From NCBI RefSeq assembly GCF_900166965.1, contig NZ_FUZI01000014.1, forward strand, positions 1 through 64,000: a stretch of DNA of 64,000 nucleotides, read 5' to 3'. Numbering within the stretch: position 1 is the first letter of the stretch; every line of letters begins with the position of its first letter. The notes beneath the pieces are model-generated. The model ran no database searches. It was not told the DNA's origin and saw only the letters and a list, made by a program, of their open reading frames with translations. Shown in pieces: positions 1 to 11,456 of the stretch. This DNA is from Photobacterium piscicola. GTDB lineage: Bacteria > Pseudomonadota > Gammaproteobacteria > Enterobacterales > Vibrionaceae. The translations under genes were made by a program, and so were the position numbers.

Positions 1-472
1 TTTACAGGCAAAAACAAATAGCTCAAATTGATATTTATCAATATCTCAATAGAACTTGAAACACACTAATTAATTTTATTAATATTTACTATTAAATATC
101 AGAGCCTCACATTTAACATAATAAATAAAATACGTATTAAATATTATGCCTCCCCTCCCCTGTTTAGTTTGTTTTTTATTTAAGTAATATTATCCACTAT
201 TAACAAGCACTTCTAGTTTTTATTGTGATAAGTTATTTTGTTTTAATATTAATAATTAAATTAACCCCCCCTTACATATACGCATTAACAATAACTAATG
301 GGGTTATAATATTGATTTTAAACATATAAATATTGCTGCACATTATATTTATTATGTTAAATGTGAGGCTCTGATATTTAATAGTAAATATTAATAAAAT
401 TAATTAGTGTGTTTCAAGTTCTATTGAGATATTGATAAATATCAATTTGAGCTATTTGTTTTTGCCTGTAAA
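1..472. repeat. Perfect inverted repeat, arms of at least 127 bp
   Basis: Positions 1-127 are the exact reverse complement of 346-472, leaving a 218-bp centre (128-345). The left arm runs into the window edge, so it may be longer. No ORF is seen in the arms or the centre. The right arm ends about 46 bp before the start of the AraC-type gene, so the centre is placed where an invertible promoter segment could sit. An IS-end remnant or an assembly fold-back are alternatives. Confidence 0.9.
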
Positions 473-518
473 ACTGGGCATTTATTAATGATAAGTTAAC
501 AATATATGAGTTTGTATT

Positions 519-1430
519 TTGAAAAAATTAGATGTTTTATTAGATGCAGATAAGAAAAAATGGGATGTATTTATTCGAGAGTTAGAGTTTAAATGCATCA
601 ATGATTTTATGGGTAGTATTAGTGATAGTAGCATTCAAATGCATGAGTTTAATTGTGGATCTAAACTAGTTAATATACATTCTTCTCCGTATATTAGTCA
701 GCTTAAATTCACGGGTAATACTAACAATACATTTTTTATTGTTAATTCAATATCGTCATTGTTATATAGTGGTAGTGGTAGTCATGCTTTCTCTCAGAAT
801 GGAACATCGGTATTTTTACCATCAAATAATCAGTTTAATATAGAATCAAAAACAAAACGTCGTTCGTTGTCTTTGTTTTTAAACCGGCAAAATATAGCAT
901 CATCAAATGACTATTATATACTTGATCAATTTTTATGGAAAAAATCTGACCGATTAGAGTCCGGAAGTATTATTGATAATACTATTCAGCAATTATATCA
1001 CCCTCATTCAGATTTGTTTTTAGAGAGAACATTTTCTCTTATTTCTAATTTGGTATCATATGAAATTGAGAAAATTAAAAATAATACTAAAAAAGTAGAA
1101 CAAATAAATTTTATTAATGATCTTTATCAAATTATTAATGATGGATTTAAAAATCAAGATTTTAATTTATCATTTATAGCTAGAAAAATGGGTGTGTCTG
1201 AACGAACGATTCAGAATAAAAGTTTGTTATATGGAATTAAATTATATGCGCATATTCAACAAAAGCGTGTTAGATATCTTAAGTTACTTATAGATACTCA
1301 GCCATCTTTTAATAATGAGTATTTAGCGATTAAATCAGGCTTTAACTCTATAGCGACAGCGAATAGAGTTTTTATGAGTGAGTTTGGATTTAGTATTAGT
1401 TTTTATAGGAAAAGTAGTCGTCATATATAA
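519..1430 (+). CDS. AraC-family transcriptional regulator
   Basis: A 303-residue protein with a C-terminal AraC/XylS helix-turn-helix region (about residues 205-300). It contains the two-HTH pattern with the segment 'FIARKMGVSERTIQ' as first recognition region and 'AIKSGFNSIATANRVF' as the usual second one. The N-terminal 200 residues are not recognised and probably form an effector-binding or dimerisation domain. The start is uncertain: position 519 is TTG, and the next in-frame ATG is 29 codons on. No target gene is obvious. The large inverted repeat directly upstream may affect its expression. The gene is very AT-rich, which suggests horizontal transfer. Confidence 0.8.
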   Translation: MKKLDVLLDADKKKWDVFIRELEFKCINDFMGSISDSSIQMHEFNCGSKLVNIHSSPYISQLKFTGNTNNTFFIVNSISSLLYSGSGSHAFSQNGTSVFLPSNNQFNIESKTKRRSLSLFLNRQNIASSNDYYILDQFLWKKSDRLESGSIIDNTIQQLYHPHSDLFLERTFSLISNLVSYEIEKIKNNTKKVEQINFINDLYQIINDGFKNQDFNLSFIARKMGVSERTIQNKSLLYGIKLYAHIQQKRVRYLKLLIDTQPSFNNEYLAIKSGFNSIATANRVFMSEFGFSISFYRKSSRHI

Positions 1431-1667
1431 TGAAAATATTAGATGTTTTAATTTGTTATTTTCATATATTTTAAAGATGTGGCACAGCAAATGATAATAT
1501 GTTTCATATTGGTGTGTAACATGTTTTTAAATTGCATTGTATTTGTTAGCTACTGTGTATTTTTTTCTATATTATAGAAAAAAAGTTGTATATTGATATT
1601 AATCGCTTGAAATATTTAATTATCACTCTAATATCGCCACTGGTAACTTGTTTCATATGAGGTTTTT

Positions 1668-1874
1668 ATGGTTAGTAAAGAAGTTTATGTGGTTGGCGAT
1701 ATTGTTGTGTTAAGATCTGGCGGTCCAAATATGACTGTAAATGAAGTAATTACAGAAAGTTATAAAGGGAAAGACGGCTTATGTAAAGAGAGTTATTTTT
1801 GCCAATGGTTTGTTAATAGCAGGCTAGAAAGTGGTCTTTTTTCTCAAGAATCATTGCTGAATATGTCTCTGTAA
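1668..1874 (+). CDS. YodC-like small protein (DUF2158)
   Basis: A 68-residue protein with the DUF2158/YodC pattern: a 'GDIVVLRSGGPNMTV' stretch near residues 11-25 and a late 'CQWF' motif. The family's function is unknown. An AG-rich stretch (TGAGG) lies a few bases before the ATG. It stands alone between the AraC-type gene and a decayed hok-like locus. Confidence 0.75.
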   Translation: MVSKEVYVVGDIVVLRSGGPNMTVNEVITESYKGKDGLCKESYFCQWFVNSRLESGLFSQESLLNMSL

Positions 1875-1939
1875 ATAATTATGTGTAATTACTTTTGTAA
1901 TGATTCCTAATCAAATAGGTTCACTTGGTCATCTATTTG

Positions 1940-2216
1940 GTTATTCATATAGCATACAACTTGCATCTTAGTTAAATAGAGGCTTTCACATAGAATAGAA
2001 CTGTCTAGTTTCACGATAGAGCCTCGTTGATTGAAATTAATGGGGCTTTTTTCTATCCTGCCAGTCATAGAAAACCAGTGACAGTTGTTATGCTCCTGAC
2101 AGACAGCCAAGAGCACCCGAGCTGATTATACATTAACTTGCCTATCCCCTATCATTTTTTTGTCATTTCGTTCTAAACCCATAAATTAAGTAAATTTCTG
2201 CTTTTTGGCCTCTATT
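1940..2216 (-). pseudogene. Decayed hok/mok/sok-type locus without toxin
   Basis: The reverse strand here matches 41335-41560, the region in front of the intact Hok gene, for about 220 bp. The conserved part includes the stretch AAAAAAATGATAGGGGATAG (2140-2161 on the minus strand), the promoter-like TATAAT segment, and the short complementary block that in hok loci holds the Sok antisense RNA. After this the similarity is lost and no Hok-like peptide follows. A 69-codon ORF across the region (1907-2116, minus) resembles no toxin. It may be only a relic, or it may still make a Sok-like RNA. Confidence 0.65.
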
Positions 2217-2265
2217 TAACATATGATGTATTTTATGCGTATTGAGTGTAGCTCCCAAGGTAAAG

Positions 2266-3765
2266 TGTCTCTTTTTTGCAAAGCTAAAATGTCCTGTTTT
2301 TCTATAGTGATCAGTATCTGCTGATCAATGTGAGTTAAACAAAATATGTTGGTTACCATGAATGACAAAGAGATATTTCGCTTAGGTACAATTCGTGATG
2401 TTTGTGAAAAACGAATCAAACGTAAAGATGCTGCACAGCTTCTTAATGTCAGCGTTCGTCAGGTTCAACGATTAATAACACGCTATCGAGATCTTGGTGC
2501 TGTTGGTTTAGTTCATCAACGTCGTGGACAATCACCAGGCAATAAAATTAAGACTGATATACGACATCAATGTTTAAATCTCATCCACGAATATTACTCA
2601 GACTTCGGACCCACGTTAGCACGTGAAAAACTGATTGAACGCCACGGCATTAAAATTGGATTAGAAACCTTACGCCAATGGATGATCGCTGATGGCCTTT
2701 GAGTACCACATTTCAAACGTAAGCCTCGTGTTTATCAACCACGTCATCGACGTGATTGTTATGGTGAGTTAATTCAGATAGATGGCTCACATCATGATTG
2801 GTTTGAAGGCCGCAGCGACAAATGTTGTTTGTTGGTTTTCATTGATGATGCCACCGGCAAACTGATGAACTTACGTTTTAGTGAAACAGAATCTGCGTTT
2901 GATTACATGGTCGCCACGCGTGAATATGTTGAACACCATGGCAAACCCACTGCTTTTTATAGTGATAGGCATGCGGTATTTCATGTCAGTAAACGGGATG
3001 CAAAAACCAACCGTATGACTCAGTTTGGTCGTGTATTGCATGACTTAAACATTGAATTGATTTGCGCAAACAGCTCTCAAGCCAAAGGTCGTGTTGAGCG
3101 TGCCAACAAAACCTTACAAGATCGCTTAGTCAAAGAAATGCGTTTACAACACATTGATAATATTGAACAAGCTAATGCGTGGCTCCCCGACTTTATCACT
3201 GATTTTAACCGACGTTTTGCTAAAGCTGCTCAATATCCTAAAGACATGCATCGACCATTACGAGAATCAGTAGATGAATTACACGATATTTTTGCATGGC
3301 AAGAGCCAAGAAAAGTATCAAAATCACTGACATTTCAATATGATAAAGTCATCTATTTAATTAATCCTACCGAAGAAAATCAACGGCTTGTGCATCAAGT
3401 CGTTAAGGTTATTGATCGCCCAGATGGCACCATCGCCATTCAATACGGCCATCGTAAATTAGAATTTAAGGTATTTGATAAGCTTGAAGAAGTCGATCAA
3501 GGTCAGGTGGTCGATAACAAACGCTTGGGCGCAGTATTGAAATTTGCTCAAGCGAAACAGCAACAATATGACCAACAACAAAAGCGTAGTCGCAGTAAAA
3601 GTGCCCCCAAACGTACCGCCCAACAACGGGCAATCCGTCAACTTGAAGCCATCAATCCAGTGTTAGTTCACCCAGAACAATTTAAACCCAGCACCAGAAA
3701 AAAGTCCTGACTTCCCTACTCTATAACCCCAATTTCACCACAATGAACTACCTTAAAAGGAGACA
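2266..3765 (+). mobile_element. ISNCY-family insertion sequence A
   Basis: About 1.5 kb, bounded by short imperfect inverted ends beginning TGTCTC at 2266 and ending GAGACA at 3765. It carries one transposase gene with a premature stop. The ends were set by eye from the shared TGTCTC and AAAATGTC motifs, so a few bases of error are possible. Confidence 0.7.
2346..3710 (+). pseudogene. ISNCY-family transposase, interrupted by an in-frame TGA
   Basis: The reading frame gives 454 codons: N-terminal helix-turn-helix ('DAAQLLNVSVRQVQRL', residues about 26-41), then an integrase-type DDE core ('IQIDGSHHDWFEG', 'LLVFIDDATG', 'KGRVERANKTLQDRL') and a basic tail. Codon 119 (2700-2702) is TGA where the sister protein at 3848-5209 has tryptophan ('KLWKPK' against 'DGL*VP'), so a G-to-A change explains it. 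Without readthrough the element cannot make a full transposase. Confidence 0.85.
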
Positions 3766-3818
3766 TTTTAAAAGAGAGAAAACATTGAGTGTAAACCCAT
3801 GTTGCAACCATTTAGAAA

Positions 3819-5247
3819 TGTCACTTTTTCTAAGTGACAGAACTTTGTTATTTAGTTTGGTCATACATCACTGGGTTCATTCGTGATTGCCTTCGTTGTT
3901 CTTGTCGCCTTGGAGTATCTGAACGACTACGCTCTCTTAAACCTTCTGATTCCAATCGTTCTTGCTCTACCATCGCGAATCTCAAAACAACGTCTAAACG
4001 CTTATTCTCAACTATCTCTCCCTGATTTATTCGCTCCAATTTATCAAAAATACTGTAACCTAATGATTGACCTAAATGCTTAATATCTATTTGATCGTCA
4101 GGATAATCATGTATCATGATACTTCTACCCACAAGATGTTCATTTTCTATCGTTTTTTCAATTAAATACATTACCTTGTCATACTGTAGCGTTAGTGATT
4201 TAGTTACTTTTCGGGAGGTTTGCCAAGAAAATATGTCATATAGCTCTTGCGGGGTTTCGTAGATAGGTCTGTGTACATTCAATTGACGTTTAGCTGGCTT
4301 AGCAAAGCGTTTATTATAGTTATCTATAAAGCTTGATAACCACTCGTTTGCTTCTTCTATCCCATTAATTCCGGCTAGCCTCATCTCTTTAACTAAGCGG
4401 TCTTGAAGCGTTAAATTAGCGCGTTCTACGCGCCCTTTAGTTTGTGGAGTATTGGCACAAATTAACTCAATGTTTAATTCTTTTAGTGCACGACCGTATT
4501 GAGTTAGTTTATTGCGGTCTTCGTTGCTAGCATGGTTAACACGGAAAACACCGTGTTTATCCGTGTAGAGCGCGACAGGCTTACCATGTTGTTGTATATA
4601 CTGTTTGGTCGCAGCCATATATGAAAACGTCGATTCTGAATCACAAAAATATAAATGCATAATGGCGCTTGTTGCGTCATCAATAAAAACAAGCAATGTA
4701 CATTTATCAGCTCGGCCTTCGAACCAGTCGTGGGGTGAACCATCAAGCTGAATAAGTTCGCCTATACAATCTCTTCGTGCTCTTGGTTGATAAATCTTGC
4801 GTCTTTTCTTAACTTTTGGTTTCCAGAGTTTTACCGAAATCATCCATTTTCTAATGGTTTCAGTAGAGAGTCTAATGCCATGTATTTCAGATGATTTTTC
4901 TGTCGCTAGCGTAGGACCAAAATCAAAATAATGGGTCTGAATTAAATCAATAACTTGTTTTTTCAATGTGGCATTGAATTAACGATTACTTGGATTTTTT
5001 GAAATTAAACCATTAGCCCCAAACTGTCGGTATTGATTAACCAATCTTTGAATATGCCTACGGCTTAGATTCAGGATTTTAGAAGCATCAATTTGTCTAA
5101 TACGCTTATCACAAACGTTTTGTATTATTTCGAGTTTCTGAAGCTCTTTTGTGCTCATCGTGAGTAACATTCCAGCACCGTAGGCTGATTCTTCCATAGG
5201 AAGAATCATACACTAATGTGACATTTCTAAGTTGGAGGAATGTGACA
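3819..5247 (-). mobile_element. ISNCY-family insertion sequence B
   Basis: About 1.43 kb, with ends TGTCAC at 3819 and GTGACA at 5247. Related motifs (TTAGAAATGTCAC) recur just inside both ends. It lies 53 bp from element A and in opposite orientation. The proteins of the two elements are clearly related but well diverged, so this is not a recent duplication. Confidence 0.7.
3848..5209 (-). pseudogene. ISNCY-family transposase, interrupted by an in-frame TAA
   Basis: HTH ('DASKILNLSRRHIQRL') followed by a DDE core ('LIQLDGSPHDWFEG', 'LLVFIDDATSA', 'KGRVERANLTLQDRL'), the same order as in element A. A TAA at 4979-4981 splits the frame after 'NPSNR'; the frame continues unchanged on the other side. 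CAA (Gln) to TAA is the simplest cause. The left end of the element overlaps the stop codon region. Confidence 0.85.
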
Positions 5248-5324
5248 TCTTAAAGTAGGGCTGACAAAATTTATAATCTAATGAATTCCCTTGTTTTTTT
5301 ATGATTAGCCTATAAATCGGTCCA

Positions 5325-5412
5325 AAGTGATAATTTAGGATCGTGTAACATCATCAACAAAATAACAACGTCATATTGGAGCTTATTTGAGGTGACTTTC
5401 TTAGATAAAATG
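5325..5412. repeat. Diverged inverted copy of 44487-44583
   Basis: The reverse complement of this segment aligns with 44487-44583, including exact blocks such as CATTTTATCTAAGAAAGTCA and CCTAAATTATCACTTTGGAC, with scattered differences and small gaps. The match begins exactly where the CRISPR repeat at 5413 ends. Neither copy has a convincing ORF. Confidence 0.75.
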
Positions 5413-5441
5413 CGGTTCATCCCCGTGGATACGGGGAATAC
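5413..5441 (-). CRISPR. Type I-E CRISPR repeat, single copy, cas2 side
   Basis: A 29-nt repeat read on the minus strand, with the I-E hairpin CCCCGT-ATCC-ACGGGG and the 3' handle ATGAACCG. It differs at one base from the copy at 14163-14191. No second repeat follows, so there is no spacer. The side facing cas2 (5442-5516) is AT-rich like a leader and has an IHF-like match (5450-5462) 9 bp from the repeat. Confidence 0.85.
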
Positions 5442-5516
5442 TCTAAATTTATTTCATTGATTTATAAGATAAATTACCATCAATAAGAATCTACCAACAT
5501 TTTAAAGAACATTTTT
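5442..5516 (-). promoter_or_regulatory. CRISPR leader between cas2 and the single repeat
   Basis: AT-rich 75-bp stretch in the position of a type I-E leader. Its repeat-proximal end shares TTTAGAG and an IHF-like AATCAA...  site with the stretch at 14192-14212, at the same distance from the repeat. In Escherichia coli, IHF bends this region for Cas1-Cas2 spacer integration; that role here is inferred. Confidence 0.55.
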
Positions 5517-5819
<303 letters not shown>

Positions 5820-6739
5820 CTATTTGCTCCTATGGCCACTATCACCAATCGCAATTGGCTCTGGTATTGCAGGAGGTTGTGCATCTATATAAGGTTCAGG
5901 AGGTGTAATATCCCCAGCACTGAGTACTTCATCGATGAGTGGTATCAGTTTTTTCAACGTCTGGTGTTTACGGAATTCTTCTCTACACGCCAGTCTAACT
6001 TGTCTATCAGGAGATAATGGCCGATATGAGGCAACTTTAAATGCAACTGGTACGACAGTTTCAAATTTGATGATGTCTGCATATCATAGACAAAGGAAAG
6101 CGGCTTACCTGTATGTAAAAAGCCAATAGCAGGTGCATAACCCGCAGCTAGAATGGCTGCTTCTGTTACCCCATATAAGCAAGCTGTCGCCGCACTAATA
6201 CATTGATTGATTACATCACCTTTTTCCCAGTCTTTTGGATCATAACGGCGGCCTTTCCATTTCACATCATATTTCAGAGCCAGTTTTTGGTAGGTTTTAC
6301 GAACTCGTGCCCCTTCAATTCCACGTAACTGATCAACACTACGCCGAGCTGGGGCGACATCGCCAAAACGTAATTCAAACATTTTACGAACAACTTTTAG
6401 GCGCAAATCAGGGTCTAGCGCTAATTTAGCCTGATAAAGAAGCTTATCTGAGCGGGCGCCTCCAGGTTGTCCAACAGAATAGACTCGAACACCTGCCTCA
6501 CCAACCCAAATTAATAATGTCCCTGTGGTTGCCGCTAATTTTATCGCAGCATGACTAATACGCGTTCCGGGATCTAACAATAAACAAGCAATAGATCCCA
6601 CTGGTATATGCATACGCTCGCCATTAACATCATCAATAACAACAAAAGCGCCATCTCTAACATCAATACGCCCCATTCCAACAAATATCATTGAATTGCG
6701 ATCTTTAATTGGAATAGGTTTCAGTGGGATAAATGCCAT
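5820..6739 (-). pseudogene. cas1: Cas1e integrase, frameshifted
   Basis: The N-terminal 225 residues read well as I-E Cas1 ('MAFIPLKPIPIKDR', 'LLLDPGTRISHAA', 'GEAGVRVYS'). After 'GKPLSFVYDM' the frame is lost near 6072-6082. The next frame restores the expected sequence ('IIKFETVVPVAFKVA', 'RQVRLACREEF', 'LIPLIDEVL', ending 'IGDSGHRSK' at 5820). One missing base, for example a G to give 'YDMADIIKF', explains it. The start ATG overlaps the cas6e stop by one base. The lost part includes the catalytic acidic region 'YDIAD', so adaptation is likely abolished unless this is a sequence error. Confidence 0.88.
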
Positions 6740-7413
6740 TAGATACCTCGAATTAACATTAAACCGCAACCTAGTGCTTTTGCTCGCCCAAAACCTTGTT
6801 GATATTGAGTGAGGAATTTTTCAGGATCCTGTATCGTCAAGACGCCTTGATAATCCACACTAGAAAATTGAATACGCTGCTTCGTTTTTTTGTCACTTTG
6901 ATGCTGGGTATAAGCTTCAATATCAGGTACAACATCAAGGCTGATCCCCCATTGTTCTAAACGTTTAGGATCACACAGCCATTGTTGAGCCGCTTGCTGC
7001 ATATAATGCGGTAACATTTCAGCACCAATACCTTGTTGCTTAGCTTGGTATTTAGCATGCATCATCACATCATGACGCTTTTTTGTCGTATTATTCCAAA
7101 CAGTTGGATTTACACGTAATTTAAACGCTAAACGCTGCCCGATTTTTAATTGCGGAGTAAACGGCTTGGTCTGTATTTACCATTGCGCATTAGTTTCATC
7201 AGGAGCAACTTGCGATAATACCCAAAAAACGGGTAATCCATTGGGCATTAGCTCTTGGCGATAAATAAATTGGCGTTCTGATTGTTGATGAAATAATTGC
7301 CATAGTAACTGGTGTGCAGCATAGGCATCGTTACGTTGTAGCATCAGCAATGTTTCTGCTAATGTTGCCGACGGTGCAAGCGTTATTTTTGATAAATACA
7401 TACTGTTATTCAC
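6739..7413 (-). pseudogene. cas6e: Cas6e crRNA endonuclease, in-frame premature stop
   Basis: The frame reads as Cas6e/CasE throughout ('MYLSKITLAP' start region, 'KPFTPQLKIGQRLAFKLRVNP', 'KKRHDVMMHAKY', glycine-rich 'GFGRAKALGCGLMLIRGI' near the C-terminus). A TAA at 7177-7179 interrupts it after 'ETNAQW'; the expected next residue is Gln, so CAA to TAA is the likely change. Cas6e cuts the repeat RNA at the base of its hairpin. Without it, crRNA from this locus would not be made. The start overlaps the end of cas5e by 8 bp, as in an operon. Confidence 0.9.
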
Positions 7414-8164
7414 CCTCTAAAATCGGCAAAGTTACTTGGTGCATAATACGCTGGGTAAACTGCCACCGCTGACGATTGAGAGGTTCATCCCATGGTTGAG
7501 TTGTGATCACCACGTTATCGTCAATGTCACCCAACGCTGCTTTATCGTCCGGCCAATAGTAAGTCGCAACACGATGTTGACCAACACAGCCAAACCAATA
7601 ACGATCACTTTTTTTACTTCCCGTAATAGCAGGAAATGGCGTATCTAATGCTTGCTTTAATGAACATGATTCTAAAATAGTTGGCATTAACGGTAACGCT
7701 GGCGGACACGACTTACGGCCAAGGCACAACGGGTAGGTTGGTGTTAATAACGCTTGCTGTAGTTGTTCAAATGAAAACATAGCATCATTCGTCAGTGATA
7801 CTGCAACAACCCAGATCCCATCACAGCGATAATCACGACTTGATAACACTGTCGCCAACTTGCCCATATCAAGCTCTTGTTTACGAGTGTGATAGTGCAC
7901 TTTGTTATTATTAGCAGCTACTTGCGTCGTGTGATAATCGCGTAACAATGAACTTGGTACCAATTGCTTAATCGCAAACTGTACGCTTTTTTGTAGCATC
8001 GTCAGTGTTGGTTGATCATCACGTTTAATACCAAGCCCTGCGCCTAACAATCCTAATAATGCAGAACGAGATGGAATAATGCCGGTATGGCGATCACCGC
8101 CAACAGCCGGTTGCCCCCAACTCGCCATTGCACCATAAAGTCGAAAAACTAAATAAGGTTGCAT
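7406..8164 (-). CDS. cas5e: Cas5e, Cascade subunit
   Basis: A 252-residue protein with the family start 'YLVFRLYGAMASWGQPAVGGDR' pattern and the 'PSRSALLGLLGAGLG' motif at about residues 31-45. Cas5e binds the 5' handle of the crRNA in Cascade. The frame is intact. It starts 10 bp after the end of cas7e and overlaps cas6e. Confidence 0.93.
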   Translation of the reverse strand: MQPYLVFRLYGAMASWGQPAVGGDRHTGIIPSRSALLGLLGAGLGIKRDDQPTLTMLQKSVQFAIKQLVPSSLLRDYHTTQVAANNNKVHYHTRKQELDMGKLATVLSSRDYRCDGIWVVAVSLTNDAMFSFEQLQQALLTPTYPLCLGRKSCPPALPLMPTILESCSLKQALDTPFPAITGSKKSDRYWFGCVGQHRVATYYWPDDKAALGDIDDNVVITTQPWDEPLNRQRWQFTQRIMHQVTLPILEGE

Positions 8165-8174
8165 ATTTGCTCCC

Positions 8175-9787
<1,613 letters not shown>

Positions 9788-9798
<11 letters not shown>

Positions 9799-11455
9799 GT
9801 TTTTTATCCTTAGCGACTATAAGGTTATGATCATTGTTAAATGCTTTAATATTTTTACTGCCATATAACCACCCCATTAATTTTCCTCTCGCATCCATGC
9901 GCTTTGCCATTGAACGTATATCGCCCAAATCATCTAAGGCATAACTATCAAATAATTGCTCGCTCACTGATTGATGGTATTGCGCCAATATTTAGCTTGC
10001 TCTGAGGTTAAAGCGGGTTGCTGTTGATTGAGATTATGAGCGATATGAGAAACCGTTAAATAGAACGTCGCTTCTGTTTGTTGCCAAAAATCAAGATCAA
10101 TAAAACTGGTATCGCCTTTAGTTTTATCTTTCTTTTTTTTATTTTCTTTTAGTTTTCGTTCTTCTGGATATTCAAACCATGCCGCTTTTATTTGGCTTCG
10201 GGTTTGATTAAGTGCGTTATTAGCAAGATCTTGTAATTCTTTTGTCGCATAAATAATGTCATCATGGTTTTCTGGTTCCACATCAAACAACGGCATCATA
10301 ATGCTGTACCAACCACGAGGTTTCATTTTTTCCATATCATAACCAAATACCCACAGTTGCGGATTTTCAGGTAATTTTCGTCTCGCTACGGCGTTATAAT
10401 GATCAACAACACGCGCACAAATATGGCCATTACCATCACTGGATAATGTCAGTACATCCCAATTTTTATAGCTAATACCACCTGGTTGTCCTTTTTGGGA
10501 TAGATGACCTTCATTCGTTTTTTTAGGGTTCCATTTAAAATGGTGTAAATGGATGTGGATCCCAATTGCCGACATAGTTATTACCGTAGGTTTTAGTACG
10601 ATAATGACGAACGCTATGTTCGCTATTTTCGCTATTTTCGCTATTTTCGCCACCTATCAAGCATTGTGTAGACTCATCATCAACCACCAATCGAATCCGC
10701 CGCGGCATTGCCCAATACACATGTAACGGGTGGACCCCTTCTGTTGATGGGTAAATCTCACTGCCTTCTTTACTACTTTCAATTGTTGGTGCTAACCACG
10801 GAAAAACACTGCCATCATGAAAATTAGGCTTATCATAACGCCATATGTCGTGATTAATGACATTGAGCCAGAGCTTGTGCCATAACGAACTTTGTTCATC
10901 ACTCGGCATCACCAACGTGGCTAATGGCCCTCCACCACATAAACCAGCTCTATGTCCTCGACCGCCTTCTGGAGCATTAATTTGTAACGTAAATAATGCC
11001 AATGCCGCCATTGCTGGTGACATCACTTCACCGATACCACGTTTAACAAAAAAGTCAGTATTATCCTTAATACCCTTAGAACTTGGTGCATCAATTAATA
11101 AACCGCTAATTGAGTTCATTTTTTGCTGAGATAATGGATCATGATCTTGCATAAACAAGGGACCATCACCTGTTAACTCAAACGCATGTTCAATCGTATT
11201 AAAAGCTAGTTTTAGTTCATCGTTTGTTGGTTGATGTGCGTAATACTGGTGCCATTGCTTTTTATCTTTAGGTGCAAAAGCCGTTTGTAATATCCCTATC
11301 ACTAATTGATAAGCAGCCCCCTGAAAATCAGCACGAGGTAACGCAAAATCAACAATATCAGGATCTGTAATTGCTATTAGTTGGCGCCATTCTTGATCAC
11401 CATTACGAAGTCGAAAGGGTAACCATGGCGCATGAAGTAAATTCATTGTTTTCAT
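9788..11455 (-). pseudogene. cse1: Cse1 (CasA/Cas8e) large subunit, two frameshifts
   Basis: The start 'MKTMNLLHAPWLPF' at 11455 is 2 nt after the cas3 stop. The first part reads well as Cse1 ('GGGPLATLVMP', 'HPLHVYWAMPRRIRL', 'YGNNYVGNWDPH'). At 10537-10540 a run of four A/T has one base too many: removing it gives 'PFTPFKWNPKKTNEGHLS', as expected. Around 9970-9988 a second break, of one missing base, shifts to 'SVSEQLFDSYALDD'. Cse1 recognises the PAM and recruits Cas3. Two lesions in one gene argue for decay, though the first is in a homopolymer and could be a sequencing error. Confidence 0.88.
10613..10648. repeat. 9-bp tandem repeat inside cse1
   Basis: Four copies of GCTATTTTC (the first with one change) follow each other in frame with cse1. 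They encode a repeated Glu-Asn-Ser tripeptide in a loop after 'CLIGG'. The unit length of 9 keeps the frame when copy number changes, so this would vary protein length without knocking it out. Confidence 0.85.
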
Positions 11456-11456
11456 C

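Noticed and set aside
1..472. Hairpin telomere of a linear plasmid
   Set aside because: The arms are separated by 218 bp instead of meeting at a centre, no protelomerase gene is present, and the sequence continues on both sides as far as can be seen.
10531..10545. Programmed frameshift in cse1
   Set aside because: The shift is in a short A/T run, but Cse1 is not known to need frameshifting, and a second unrelated shift follows near 9980. Decay or sequencing error is simpler.
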